Source: Oscillatoriales cyanobacterium M59_W2019_021 (GTDB lineage Bacteria; Cyanobacteriota; Cyanobacteriia; Cyanobacteriales; Geitlerinemataceae). Taken from it: a stretch of 64,000 nt of DNA. Under the pieces are notes generated by a model. That model made no database searches, was not told the origin of the DNA, and saw nothing but the letters and a program-made list of their open reading frames with translations. This document shows positions 42,904 through 51,857 of the stretch, one piece after another (within the stretch, counting starts at the first letter, position 1; the number at the start of each line of letters is the position of its first letter). Location: assembly GCA_015295945.1 (NCBI GenBank), contig DVED01000139.1:50445-114444 (forward strand). The letters run 5' to 3'. Made by a program: the position numbers and the translations under genes.

Positions 42904-43844
42904 TAGTTAATAGGGATATACGGGACTAGGATGGGAGACCAAGTTGGGGCGATCGAACGACCCCGTGGGGAGTTGTCCTCAAAAGTTTCTTGATGTCTCA
43001 TGTAAACGACTCGAGCGTCAAATTCCCGCTCTCGGGCAAAGCTCGATCGATCTTCCGCGAATTCTCGACTGGAAAATCGACCGACTTCAATATAAGGACC
43101 TCGGCGATCGGTCTCTACAAGCATCGCATAGGGGAAAACGCGGCGCACTTTTTGTAGGAGAAGCGCGTCATTTCGTTGGGGGATGACGACGACGTAAAGA
43201 TTTTCGGCTTCGTTTGAGAAGAATTCAGATTCTTCACCGGTTTGCTCCGAGTTGATTTGAACTGCCGTGTTGATTTGGACTAAGTAAGAAGCCGTTTGCC
43301 AGTCTACCACTCCCGTTCCTGGCAAGCCGTAATACCGTTGAAATCCAATCAGGGCATTTTCGGTATTCGTGCCGAACCGACCGTCGAGCGTTCCCGGAGG
43401 AAATCCAGCCCGCTGTAATAATAATTGGAGTTGCCGCACGTTGATGCCGCTCTCATTCCGACGCAAGCCCACGAGGCGATTGTTCCAAGTCCCGTCCCAC
43501 CCTTCTAATTCTAAAAGTGTGGCTTGAAGTTGAGTGTTGGCTTGTCCGTCGGCATCGAAACTGAAATCTCGCTGAAAATCAACGATCGAGGTCTGAGTGG
43601 CGAGATCGAAAATACCGGTAATGTTGCCGGAAAAGTACCCCAACAGCCGCAAACGTCGCTGGAGTTCGGCAACATCGGTTCCCGCCATGCCCAGTTGTAG
43701 GGTGCGGCTGCCAAATTTAAACTCGGGTAGGGACTCGAAAGATTGGGCAAGTGCCAATTCGCTGCCAATCGGCAGTAAGGGGGTATAGCTGAGGACACTC
43801 AGTGTTAAGGCAGATAACCCGAAAAAGAATTTTGGAAATCGCAT
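42900..43844 (-). CDS. Exported protein with two peptidoglycan-binding domains
   Basis: A 314-residue protein. It has a hydrophobic leader (FFFGLSALTLSVLSYTPLLP) and two PG_binding_1 repeats: LQLGMAGTDVAELQRRLRLL with GIFDLATQTSIVDFQ, and INVRQLQLLLQRAGFPPG with GRFGTNTENALIGFQ. The C-terminal domain (about 200-314) includes NLYVVVIPQRNDALLLQKVR and resembles SPOR-type or cyanobacterial tail domains. It likely binds the cell wall in the periplasm; no catalytic domain is visible. It is convergent with furA, overlapping it by 4 bp. Confidence 0.85.
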   Translation of the reverse strand: MRFPKFFFGLSALTLSVLSYTPLLPIGSELALAQSFESLPEFKFGSRTLQLGMAGTDVAELQRRLRLLGYFSGNITGIFDLATQTSIVDFQRDFSFDADGQANTQLQATLLELEGWDGTWNNRLVGLRRNESGINVRQLQLLLQRAGFPPGTLDGRFGTNTENALIGFQRYYGLPGTGVVDWQTASYLVQINTAVQINSEQTGEESEFFSNEAENLYVVVIPQRNDALLLQKVRRVFPYAMLVETDRRGPYIEVGRFSSREFAEDRSSFAREREFDARVVYMRHQETFEDNSPRGRSIAPTWSPILVPYIPINY

Positions 43845-44006
43845 GGTTAGATGCCAAACGCCTTAGATGAAATTTGTGCCGGATTCTGGGATCGATCGAG
43901 GTCGATTTCGACTCGCGGTAGACAATACTATAGCAGCAAGATTTTGGTGGTGGGTAAACGATCGACTCTACGGCAACGGGAAATGCGGAGGGTAAACCAT
44001 CTGGAG

Positions 44007-44056
44007 AAAAAAAATGGGATTCTCTAGAGCAGCGAGCCTTTGCTGGAGAGAATCCC
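44007..44056 (-). terminator. Intrinsic terminator (hairpin plus T8)
   Basis: GGGATTCTCT (44016-44025) pairs perfectly with AGAGAATCCC (44047-44056), with further AGCA/TGCT pairing inside. On the minus strand the hairpin is followed by eight T (plus-strand A at 44007-44014). It lies about 70 bp after the stop of the 56-codon gene that reads towards it. Confidence 0.8.
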
Positions 44057-44124
44057 GATGTATTGATGGTGTGTGTTAACAGGATTTGGGTGCGGGGAGT
44101 CCGTCAAGGCGATCGGACTTAGAG

Positions 44125-44295
44125 TCAACCCAGGCGATCGCACAGAACGGCAACGGCGGCGGCAAATGCCGTAATACCCAGAGCTAATAGGGGACTTTGC
44201 CCCTGAGCGACGGCAAAGGAGGTGGCAACCCCCGCGCCCAAACCCGCCGTCACCGCAGCTACGAGAGGATCTTTCTGTGCGTTTTTGTTATACAT
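44125..44295 (-). CDS. Small hydrophobic protein, 56 residues
   Basis: The ATG at 44293-44295 opens a 56-codon frame, MYNKNAQKDPLVAAVTAGLG, then an Ala/Gly/Val-rich stretch and GITAFAAAVAVLCDRLG before TGA at 44125-44127. Two hydrophobic segments suggest a small membrane protein. No strong ribosome-binding site is seen. Support comes from the good intrinsic terminator directly downstream, clean composition, and its isolation from other genes by 280 bp on the left and 240 bp on the right. Function unknown. Confidence 0.6.
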   Translation of the reverse strand: MYNKNAQKDPLVAAVTAGLGAGVATSFAVAQGQSPLLALGITAFAAAVAVLCDRLG

Positions 44296-44489
44296 TTGCG
44301 ATTTTTATGTGCGATCTAAGGTTAAGTTTTTAAGTGTCTCTAAATTTATCACCTAAATTCAATCGATCGAGATAAGTATCGATGTTTTGCAATCAAGATT
44401 AAACTTTAGATACTTTTTTTTACAAACCAAGTTTAGGAACGGCGAAATCCGATTTTTCGCTCGAGAAAATATTAAAAAAATATGAACAA

Positions 44490-44523
44490 ATGAAAAGGCG
44501 ACCCCAGCCGATCGGCTGAGGTC
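44490..44523 (-). terminator. Likely argG terminator
   Basis: CAGCCGATCGGCTG (44505-44518) is a perfect palindrome extended by GACC/GGTC (44500-44503 and 44520-44523). On the minus strand it is followed by CCTTTTCATTTG, a weak T-tract, 10 bp after the argG stop. Confidence 0.6.
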
Positions 44524-44533
44524 TGCATTGGGA

Positions 44534-45736
44534 TTAACCGCGCAATTTTTCCGCCCAGATGCGGGTGGGCAGTCCCCAAACGTAAATGAAACCTTCCGCC
44601 GCTTTGTGATCGAAACGATCGTCCGCACCGTAGGTGGCTAAATCGTCGGAATACAGGGAATTCTCCGATTTGCGACCGACGATAAACGCATTGCCCTTGA
44701 GCAATTTCACCCGCACGGTTCCGGAAACCCGTTCTTGCGTTTGAACGATGAAGGCATCCAGAGCAGCTTTCAGGGGGCTGTACCACAGTCCGTTGTACAC
44801 GAGTTGGCTGTAGGTTTCCTCGATTCCCCGCTTGTACTGGGTGACATCCTTGGTCAGCGTCAAACTTTCCAAATCGCGGTGCGCTTGGATCAGCACCAAT
44901 AGTGCTGGAGCCTCGTAAATTTCTCGCGATTTAATGCCCACCAAGCGGTTTTCCAACATATCGATGCGACCGACCCCGTGCCGTCCGGCAATCTCGTTGA
45001 GTTGGGTTACTAGCGCCACGGGGGAGAGGGTTTGTCCGTTCAGGCGGGTGGGAATGCCTTTCTCGAAGCCAATTTCTACGTATTCCGGTTCGTCGGGGGT
45101 TTGGGCGATCGCCTGAGTCATCAAGAACACCTCTTCTAGGGGTTCCGTCCAGGGATCTTCCAGGGGTCCGGCTTCGATACTGCGTCCGAGGAGGTTGCGA
45201 TCGATGCTGTAGGGAGACGACTTCTTCACCGGGGAGGGAATACCGAAGCGCTCTCCATAGGCGATCGTCTCTTCCCGCGACATCCCCCATTCTCGCGCTG
45301 GGGTCAATACTTTCAAATTGGGGTTGAGCGCGGCAATGGCAACGTCGAATCGTACCTGATCGTTCCCTTTCCCCGTACAGCCGTGAGCGACAGCATCGGC
45401 ACCGTATTCGGCGGCAGCATCCACCAACAGCTTGGCAATCAGCGGACGCGCTAGTGCCGTAGATAGAGGATAGCGGTTTTCGTACAGGGCGTTGGCTTGG
45501 ATGGAGGGAAAGGCGTAGTTGGTAATGAAGTCTTCCGTGGCGTCGGCGACCAAGGATTGACTCGCACCGGATTTCAGCGCTTTTTCCCGAATCGGCTCCA
45601 GTTCGTCTCCCTGACCCAAATCCGCCGCCAGGGTAATCACTTCTTCTACGCCCCATTCTTCCTTGAGGTAGGGGATGCAAACGGAGGTATCGACGCCTCC
45701 AGAATAGGCAAGTACAGCTTTTTTAGCGCGTCCCAT
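44534..45736 (-). CDS. argG: Argininosuccinate synthase
   Basis: A 400-residue enzyme of arginine synthesis joining citrulline and aspartate with ATP. The ATP-pyrophosphatase loop AYSGGVDTS is at residues 10-18. [31 protein letters not shown] and [15 protein letters not shown] are invariant family blocks. The ATG at 45734-45736 matches the family start ([14 protein letters not shown]) with AAGAGAGA upstream. The frame is open for 44 more codons upstream, but these are not conserved and are rejected. It stands alone, with a terminator 10 bp after the stop. Confidence 0.97.
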   Translation of the reverse strand: MGRAKKAVLAYSGGVDTSVCIPYLKEEWGVEEVITLAADLGQGDELEPIREKALKSGASQSLVADATEDFITNYAFPSIQANALYENRYPLSTALARPLIAKLLVDAAAEYGADAVAHGCTGKGNDQVRFDVAIAALNPNLKVLTPAREWGMSREETIAYGERFGIPSPVKKSSPYSIDRNLLGRSIEAGPLEDPWTEPLEEVFLMTQAIAQTPDEPEYVEIGFEKGIPTRLNGQTLSPVALVTQLNEIAGRHGVGRIDMLENRLVGIKSREIYEAPALLVLIQAHRDLESLTLTKDVTQYKRGIEETYSQLVYNGLWYSPLKAALDAFIVQTQERVSGTVRVKLLKGNAFIVGRKSENSLYSDDLATYGADDRFDHKAAEGFIYVWGLPTRIWAEKLRG

Positions 45737-46063
45737 GAATGTCTCTCTTGCTGAATAACACGAGTGTTTATTATCCGACGAATGTTGACCGCTGAATGTC
45801 AGGGAGCGTAGATTTTTGTGAAAATTTCTCAGCAATCTTACGGATCGGGGAACGGTTGGCTCGATCAACCCTGTAGAATTCGCGGATATCGAATTTGGGG
45901 TTGGGGGCGGGTGGCGATCGGAAATTTCGGGTTAGGTCGAATTAAATCCGCTACTTCCAGGATGCGTCATCAGGGCGATCGGTAGCGTTTTTGGGCGACA
46001 TGAGTTACACCCAATGAAGGGGGAATTTCATCCCCAGCCGTACCTCACCTCAATGCTATCGAT
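45737..46063. other. Intergenic region between argG and the metallophosphoesterase
   Basis: About 330 bp holding the presumed divergent promoters. No clear -35/-10 pair, operator or structured RNA is visible. Minor TTGGGG-type words occur at 45896-45910. Confidence 0.5.
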
Positions 46064-46906
46064 ATGCACCGAATTTTAACCGGAGGGTTGCGCGTCGATC
46101 GCCTGACGTTTCCCATGGCGGGACTGAGCGATCGCCTCGTGGGAAGCATTATCGTGCAACTGTCGGATTTCCACTACGGTGAGGGCAGACTGAGCGATCG
46201 CCTCCTAGAACGGGCGATCATTACCAGCAATCGCCTCAACCCCGATTTGGTGGTATTGACGGGGGATTACGTCACCCACGACCCAACCTCGATCGACGTG
46301 CTAGTGTCCCACCTCAAACACCTGCAAAGTCGCGCTGGGGTGTATGCTATCCTCGGCAACCACGATTTGGGGTATCGCCGCCGTTACTACCGCGATCGTA
46401 TTATCGAGGCGTTGCAGCGCGGAGGAATTGAAGTGTTGTGGAATCGCGTCGCCTATCCCTGGGGACCGGATTTAGCTTTGGTGGGATTGGCAGAATGGAA
46501 ATCGGGCGCATTCTCCCCCCGTTCCGTCCTCGATGGCATCGACCCCGACATTCCTCGCATCGTCCTCTCCCACAACCCCGATACCGCCGCTTTTATGAAA
46601 AATTGGCGCATCGATTTGCAACTGTCGGGTCACACCCACGGCGGTCAAGTTTGCCTTCCCGGATTTGGGTCGATTTCTCGGTTGGTCAAGCCTTTGCGTC
46701 GGCGCATTCCCGATCGCTTTCACCGCTATATCCCCTATCTATCGAAATGCAGTCGGGTCGTCCATCACTGGGAATGGGCGTCGGGATTGCACCGGGTGGG
46801 CAACAATTGGCTCTACGTCAATCGCGGATTGGGAACTCATCCCCCCGGTCGTTTCTTCTGTCCGCCAGAAGTCACGGAGATTAAATTAGGGGTTGGTAAT
46901 GGGTAA
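46064..46906 (+). CDS. Metallophosphoesterase (YkuE-like)
   Basis: A 280-residue calcineurin-like phosphoesterase with all metal motifs: LSDFHYG, LTGDYV, LGNHD and SGHTHGG, which bind two divalent ions. YkuE-like enzymes act on UDP-sugars or lipid phosphates, but the substrate here is not determined. The last residues (LGVGNG) are encoded by a GGGTTGG/TAATGGG repeat, so the original C-terminus may have been altered. It is followed by a repeat block and a convergent zinc peptidase gene. Confidence 0.88.
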   Translation: MHRILTGGLRVDRLTFPMAGLSDRLVGSIIVQLSDFHYGEGRLSDRLLERAIITSNRLNPDLVVLTGDYVTHDPTSIDVLVSHLKHLQSRAGVYAILGNHDLGYRRRYYRDRIIEALQRGGIEVLWNRVAYPWGPDLALVGLAEWKSGAFSPRSVLDGIDPDIPRIVLSHNPDTAAFMKNWRIDLQLSGHTHGGQVCLPGFGSISRLVKPLRRRIPDRFHRYIPYLSKCSRVVHHWEWASGLHRVGNNWLYVNRGLGTHPPGRFFCPPEVTEIKLGVGNG

Positions 46907-46985
46907 TTAGTCACTGGTCATTTGTCATTTGTCATTAGACATCTCCAGAAATTTCTCTTACTCCTGAACTCCTGAACTCCTGATA
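46893..46985. repeat. Mixed heptamer repeat block
   Basis: GGTTGGTAATGGGTAA, TCATTTG x2 and CTCCTGAA x2 units fill the gap between two convergent genes. They also form the last codons of the metallophosphoesterase. Confidence 0.75.
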
Positions 46986-46987
46986 AA

Positions 46988-47836
46988 TTAAAGACTTTTC
47001 GCGCCAAAAGTGTTGCATTGGTCGATCTGCCCGGTTTCCAGTCCTTTGGCGAACCAGCGAACGCGCTGTTGGGAACTGCCGTGGGTGAAGGAGTCGGGGA
47101 CGACGTAGCCTTGAGCTTGACGTTGCAGGCGATCGTCGCCGATACTGCTGGCAGCGTTGAGGGCTTCTTCGACATCGCCCGGTTCGAGGATTTGCCGCTG
47201 GCGTTCGGCGTGGTGCGCCCAAATTCCGGCGAAGCAGTCGGCTTGGAGTTCTAGCATGACCGAGAGTTGATTGGCATCGGTTTTGGAGACTTGGCGCTGC
47301 ATTTGGTGAACTTTATCGGAGATTCCCATCAAGTTTTGGACGTGATGCCCGATTTCGTGGGCGATGACGTAAGCTTGGGCGAAGTCGCCGGGTGCGCCGT
47401 GGCGGTATTGCAAGTCTTCGTAGAAGCTGAGATCGATGTAAACTTTGCGATCGGCAAGACAGTAGAACGGACCCATGGCGGCTTGGGCGTAGCCGCACGC
47501 CGAATCTACCGAGCCGGAGAACAACACCAGCGTGGGTTCCTGGTAGTTTCCTCCCATTTGCCGAAATAAACCGTTCCAGGTATCTTCGGTGTCGGCGAGA
47601 ACGACGGATACGAAGTCGGCGAGTTTCTCTTCTTCGGGCGATCGCGAAGCCGAGGGGGCAGAATTTTGCGAGGGGGCACCTTCCTGAAAAACCATCCGAG
47701 GATCGCCACCAAGTAAGGTAACGATCACCGCCAAAATAATCGTGCCGATGCCGCCGCTGACGACGACGGGACCCGCTCCCCCCCTTCCCCGCCGATCTTC
47801 GACATTATCGCTTCTGCGCCCGAGTTGCCACCGCAT
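46988..47836 (-). CDS. Neutral zinc metallopeptidase (YpfJ/KPN_02809 family)
   Basis: A 282-residue protein. It has one N-terminal membrane helix (VSGGIGTIILAVIVTLLGG) after a short basic segment (RWQLGRRSDNVEDRRGR), then a periplasmic peptidase domain with AHEIGHHVQNLMG (zinc motif HEIGH). The blocks ACGYAQAAMGPFYCLADRKVYIDL, LELQADCFAGIWAHHA and GSSQQRVRWFAKGLETG are family hallmarks. Physiological substrate unknown. Divergent from the serpin gene, 234 bp away. Confidence 0.9.
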   Translation of the reverse strand: MRWQLGRRSDNVEDRRGRGGAGPVVVSGGIGTIILAVIVTLLGGDPRMVFQEGAPSQNSAPSASRSPEEEKLADFVSVVLADTEDTWNGLFRQMGGNYQEPTLVLFSGSVDSACGYAQAAMGPFYCLADRKVYIDLSFYEDLQYRHGAPGDFAQAYVIAHEIGHHVQNLMGISDKVHQMQRQVSKTDANQLSVMLELQADCFAGIWAHHAERQRQILEPGDVEEALNAASSIGDDRLQRQAQGYVVPDSFTHGSSQQRVRWFAKGLETGQIDQCNTFGAKSL

Positions 47837-48070
47837 GATACCCCCCTTCCCGTTTCGATCGATGTTTTGAAATTGAATCTTGAAATTGAATCTTTAGAAA
47901 TTGAGTTTAGTCGATCGGGTGGGATGGGAACATCCTTCTCAAGGCATAGAATGCGCGGGTTTTCCGGGATGGTCGCCATCGGGCGATCGACTGAGCAATC
48001 ATCTAGATTGATGCCAGAAAGAGACTATCATGAATTCTATGAAGTGGCTGGGTTCTTTTTGTTTTGTTTT

Positions 48071-49390
48071 ATGTCTGACTCTACGGGATTGGCGATCGAA
48101 ATCCAACGGCTGAAATTGAAACTGACGTTTATCTCGATCGCATTGTTGGGGTTATTAGTGTTAAGTTTGACGATCGGCGGGTGCGGGCAATCGTCGTCGA
48201 ACGAGTCGGCAGCGATCGCCGAACCGTCTCCTAGTGCCAGTCCGGTCGCTTCCGTCGATCCCGAATCCGTCAACCCGCAATTGGCGATGGCGAATACTCG
48301 ATTTGGCTTTAAATTATTTTCCCAAATTTACCGACAGCAAACCGATCGAAATCTGTTTATTTCGCCGACTAGCGTGGCGATCGCCCTGTCGATGGTGTAC
48401 AACGGTGCGGCGGGGGAAACGCAACAAGCCATGGCGAGAACGTTGGAATTAGAAGGGATGAGTTTGGCGGAACTCAATCAAGGGAATTTAGCTTTGAAAT
48501 CTGCTTTGGAAAGGGCAGATGAGAATGTAAAGTTGATGATCGCTAACGGACTTTGGATGCAATCGGGAGAGGAGTTCCAAGCACAGTTCGTCGAAAATGC
48601 CCAACAATTTTATCAAGCAAAAGTGGCAAAATTAAACTTTAGCGATCCTAGCGCTCCAACCGTTGTCAATGAATGGGTTGATCGGCAAACTAACGGCAAA
48701 ATTCCGGAAATTGTCGATCGCCTGCCTCCGGAAACCCGATTGTTATTGGTAAATGCTATTTATTTTAAAGGGAAGTGGAGCCGACCGTTTCTGGTGCGAT
48801 CGACGGAAGATCGCCCGTTTACCCTCCTCGACGGTCAACAAAAACAGCACCCGTTAATGTCACAAACGGGCGAATATCGCTATTTAGAAAATGAAGTGTT
48901 TCAAGCGGTGCATTTGCCCTATGGGAAAGAGGGAAATATTGGGTTTTACGTCTTTTTACCGAAACCGGAAATCGGATTGTCGGGATTTATCGATCGCCTC
49001 ACCCTGGAAACTTGGGATGGATGGATGAACCAGTTTGGCTGGCAACCCGGTTCGATTAAATTGCCGCGTTTCCAACTCGAATACGAAATTACCCTCAACG
49101 ACACGTTAAAAGCTTTGGGGATGGAAATCGCTTTCGATGGCAATCGATCGAATTTTTCCGGCATCAAAACTCCACCGCCGAATTTAGCGATCGATCTCGT
49201 GAAACATAAAACCTTCGTGGAAGTGAACGAAGAAGGAACGGAAGCTGCCGCCTCTACTTCCGTCGGCATCGTGGCAACTTCCCTGCCGCCGGAACCCTTC
49301 GCTCTCACCGTCGATCGCCCCTTTTTCTGCGCCATTAGGGACGAACGCACGGGAACGCTCCTATTTTTAGGGGCGATCGTCGATCCGTAA
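48071..49390 (+). CDS. Serpin-family lipoprotein (protease inhibitor)
   Basis: A 439-residue serpin. The ATG at 48071 is followed by a hydrophobic segment and lipobox (LSLTIGGC), so it is probably lipid-anchored. Longer in-frame starts exist but add non-conserved sequence. Serpin core blocks include NLFISPTSVAIALSMVYNGA, LVNAIYFKGKW and LPRFQLEYE. The hinge NEEGTEAAAST (386-396) fits inhibitory serpins. By alignment with alpha-1-antitrypsin the scissile bond would be Thr403-Ser404, with SLPPE after it. It likely traps an elastase-like serine protease at the cell surface. The zinc peptidase next door is not a serpin target class. Confidence 0.9.
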   Translation: MSDSTGLAIEIQRLKLKLTFISIALLGLLVLSLTIGGCGQSSSNESAAIAEPSPSASPVASVDPESVNPQLAMANTRFGFKLFSQIYRQQTDRNLFISPTSVAIALSMVYNGAAGETQQAMARTLELEGMSLAELNQGNLALKSALERADENVKLMIANGLWMQSGEEFQAQFVENAQQFYQAKVAKLNFSDPSAPTVVNEWVDRQTNGKIPEIVDRLPPETRLLLVNAIYFKGKWSRPFLVRSTEDRPFTLLDGQQKQHPLMSQTGEYRYLENEVFQAVHLPYGKEGNIGFYVFLPKPEIGLSGFIDRLTLETWDGWMNQFGWQPGSIKLPRFQLEYEITLNDTLKALGMEIAFDGNRSNFSGIKTPPPNLAIDLVKHKTFVEVNEEGTEAAASTSVGIVATSLPPEPFALTVDRPFFCAIRDERTGTLLFLGAIVDP

Positions 49391-49627
49391 ACTGCATAGG
49401 GCGATCATTCCCAGAAGTATATGGCTGTAGACAGTTCTGCTAGATATTCTTTCGCGATCGCCCTCGATTGTTAACTTACGTAACAATATCGTCTGGCTTA
49501 CAGAAATCCGGGGAGCCAACGTCAGAAGACATCAGTAGAGGGTCATCGATGGGCGGTACGCACGTTTGGCTTCCCCTCTCTGCCTTTTATAGAAATGCTT
49601 TGTCTCCCCAGTCGGAGTCCCAAACCG

Positions 49628-49801
49628 ATGTTCGATCCCAACCTTTCCCCATTCGATGCCGATCCCAAACCGATGTTCGGTACGTCCGAATTTCTAGCCA
49701 ATGCCGAATCGGTGTTTGCGGCATTTTTCCAACCGACGGGATTTTTGTCACCGGAGGCGGGAGTTGGGGCGATCAATTCAATAAATTATTCTAATCTGTA
49801 G
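49628..49801 (+). CDS. Possible small protein with PKPMF repeat
   Basis: A 57-codon frame from ATG 49628 (or 68 codons from 49595): MFDPNLSPFDADPKPMFGTS, then EFLANAESVFAAFFQPTGFL and a short tail. An almost exact 16-bp direct repeat (CCCAAACCGATGTTCG at 49619 and 49666) lies at its start and encodes PKPMF twice. An overlapping frame is also open, so coding is uncertain. No family is recognised. Confidence 0.25.
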   Translation: MFDPNLSPFDADPKPMFGTSEFLANAESVFAAFFQPTGFLSPEAGVGAINSINYSNL

Positions 49802-50013
49802 AAGCCTTGAAATTAAAGGAATACTGAATCTAAAATCCTAGTAAATACGGACGAATTTCTGTTTTTGATAAGTTCTGTTTATGTTAAAAATAATTAAGAT
49901 AATCATTAACTATTTTTTTAGACTTTACAAACCCAGATCGGTTCTGTATATTTACTGACATAGAGTTGCTTCAAAATTTGCATTTCTTGGTGTAAGTTTC
50001 AGGGTTTTTAACA

Positions 50014-50727
50014 ATGAAAGATGTTTTAGAGTTTATTAGCCAGAAAAGGCTAGAGTTTTCTCAATTGCCTTTTTTCAGTTTTTTAAAAGATCCGAATATA
50101 CCTGTACTTGAAAAGCTTGCTTGCGCTCCATCGCTTGCTCCATTTTCTATGGGTTTTGGAGAGTTGAATAAGTACGTTCTTCGAGATGAAACGAGTGACG
50201 ATCCAATTCAAAAAATCATCAACAAGCATACGTACGAAGACGATCATCACTGGTTGTGGTATCTCGAAGATTTACAGAACTTGGGAATGAATCACTCTGT
50301 TTCGTTCACTCAATCCTTACGATTTTTGTGGAGTGAAGAAACTCGTGCTGCACGCCAAGTTATCTACGAATTATATCGTCTGACTGCCAAAGCAACTCCT
50401 ATCCAAAGGCTAATAGTGGTTGAGGCAGTTGAAGCAACTGGCAACGAGTTTTTTGAAGTGATGGCTCCTATTAGCTATCAGCATCGATCCGAAATTGGTT
50501 CTAATATGCTCTTCTTTGGACACGTTCATCTCTCTGTGGAAACGGGTCACGCAACAGGTACACAAGACTTGGAAAATATCATTCAAAATATCCACTTGAG
50601 TGAAGAAGAATGCCAAGAAGCTTTTGAGTTAGTAGAAACAGTTTTTAAAGTTTTCTCAGACTTTTTAGACTCTATGCTTTCTTACGCTCAAAAGTCTAAA
50701 AACGTGCGAGTTTTACAAGCTGTATAG
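50014..50727 (+). CDS. Haem-oxygenase-like fold putative di-metal oxidase (CADD/TenA-like, DUF3865-type)
   Basis: A 237-residue all-helical protein. The metal-ligand pattern of CADD-like enzymes can be traced: His72/Glu75/His79 in KHTYEDDHHW, a Glu in VVEAVEATGNEFFE (137-148), and His172-x3-Glu176-x2-His179 in HLSVETGH. The last matches the H-x3-D/E-x2-H spacing of CADD. Related enzymes use a di-iron centre and O2 to oxidise or cleave small molecules or amino acids. It is AT-rich compared with its neighbours and lies 194 bp before an aromatic prenyltransferase gene. The two probably act in one small-molecule pathway. Substrate unknown. Confidence 0.7.
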   Translation: MKDVLEFISQKRLEFSQLPFFSFLKDPNIPVLEKLACAPSLAPFSMGFGELNKYVLRDETSDDPIQKIINKHTYEDDHHWLWYLEDLQNLGMNHSVSFTQSLRFLWSEETRAARQVIYELYRLTAKATPIQRLIVVEAVEATGNEFFEVMAPISYQHRSEIGSNMLFFGHVHLSVETGHATGTQDLENIIQNIHLSEEECQEAFELVETVFKVFSDFLDSMLSYAQKSKNVRVLQAV

Positions 50728-50780
50728 CCAACTTCAAGTAGAACCTCCTAGGCTAGTTCTATATTATATTACTAGCTAAT

Positions 50781-50818
50781 AGTCCTGAAAATCCTTGCAA
50801 ATCAAGGATTTTCGGACT
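50781..50818 (+). terminator. Strong hairpin between the oxidase and prenyltransferase genes
   Basis: AGTCC (50781-50785) plus GAAAATCCTTG (50787-50797) pair with CAAGGATTTTC (50803-50813) plus GGACT (50814-50818), with one bulged T and a 5-base loop. No immediate T-tract follows (T4 appears about 20 bases later). It may be a weak terminator, an attenuator or an mRNA-stabilising element between the genes. Confidence 0.55.
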
Positions 50819-50921
50819 CAAAATAACAAAAAAAATTTTCATTTTACCGTATTCCTTTCTACGTAAACAAAATGGCTAAGGAATACTTACATCAATATTC
50901 ATTAAATTTGGAACGCAATCA

Positions 50922-51857
50922 ATGAATACTGCAATAGATCTTCATCAGATACAGTCAGATATTATTACGGGAGCAAAGCTAGCTAATGTTGAGTATTCTG
51001 AATCTGTTATCGGTCAAATATTAGATATTTTTGGCGATAAGTTTTCTCAACAAGTTATTGACCTAAAAACAACTACAAAGACCAGAAAAAAACGCGGCTT
51101 TTATTTTCGTTACCTCGAAGAAAATAGTCATGGTTTTGCATGGGAAAGGGCTAAAACTTCAAAAATTCTGGTTAACCAAAATCGCGCAGTCGATCGACTC
51201 GTTCCTGAGATTTATGACACTTTGTCCTTACTAGCAGATGGGGTTGATTTTGAAGTTAATTATGGATTGACCAAGATTTGGCAGTTTCCTAAAACAAGTT
51301 TATCAGTAGAAGCAGCTCTTAAAATTTCTTCTTTGCCGAAAAGTGTACATCTTTATACAGAGTTTTTTAACAAGTATCATTTAGACATTATCCATCTTTT
51401 CGCAGCAGATTATCAAAACAATTCGATGAACTTGTATTTTACGATCGTGCATCCCGATTACAAAACACCGCAGCTTTATCGCAACTTACTGAGCGAGCTA
51501 AATTTTGAGATTCCTTCGTATGAAGTTTTAGAGATTTTAACCCAAACAGGGTCGATGGCATTTACTTTTAACTGGACATCTTGTGCGATTGAACGACTGT
51601 GTTGTTATATCGGAGGATTCAATCGGAAAAATACACCCAAAAATATCGATCCACTCGTAACAACATTTGTACAAAACTGTCCATCACTCGTAACCGATCC
51701 AGACTTTATTTTAGGATGGTCGTTCGGATCTAAAGAAAGCTCTGGAACTTATTTAAAAATGGAAATCGATTATAGTGGAAATGTTGTTAGTTTCTTTTAC
51801 AAATTACTTAAAGACAGTCATACTACAAACCAACAATCAAATCTAATTTCAGTTTGA
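50922..51857 (+). CDS. ABBA-type aromatic prenyltransferase (NphB/CloQ family)
   Basis: A 311-residue protein. The second half aligns with NphB: YHLDIIHLFAADYQNNSMNL corresponds to the YGLDKVQ...DY...VNLYF strands, and FNWTSCAIERLCCY to the LNW...KIDRLCF strand. FILGWSFGSKESSGTYLKM corresponds to the LVYGLTLSPKEEYYKL strand. These soluble enzymes transfer a prenyl group from DMAPP or GPP to an aromatic acceptor without an aspartate-rich motif. The ATG at 50922 gives a start with no leader. The gene ends in a 9-bp overlap with the convergent kinase gene. Codon use is AT-rich. Acceptor unknown; a tyrosine/phenol- or indole-derived compound is possible. Confidence 0.78.
   Translation: MNTAIDLHQIQSDIITGAKLANVEYSESVIGQILDIFGDKFSQQVIDLKTTTKTRKKRGFYFRYLEENSHGFAWERAKTSKILVNQNRAVDRLVPEIYDTLSLLADGVDFEVNYGLTKIWQFPKTSLSVEAALKISSLPKSVHLYTEFFNKYHLDIIHLFAADYQNNSMNLYFTIVHPDYKTPQLYRNLLSELNFEIPSYEVLEILTQTGSMAFTFNWTSCAIERLCCYIGGFNRKNTPKNIDPLVTTFVQNCPSLVTDPDFILGWSFGSKESSGTYLKMEIDYSGNVVSFFYKLLKDSHTTNQQSNLISV

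Noticed and set aside
44931..45680. 249-residue frame inside argG
   Set aside because: It is an out-of-frame Arg/Gly/Ser-rich shadow of an essential, highly conserved gene.
45737..45868. 44-codon N-terminal extension of argG
   Set aside because: Not conserved in the family; the internal ATG has an upstream purine-rich site.
47825..48070. Long N-terminal extension of the serpin
   Set aside because: A lipoprotein signal fits only the ATG at 48071. The extension overlaps the divergent peptidase start and its promoter.
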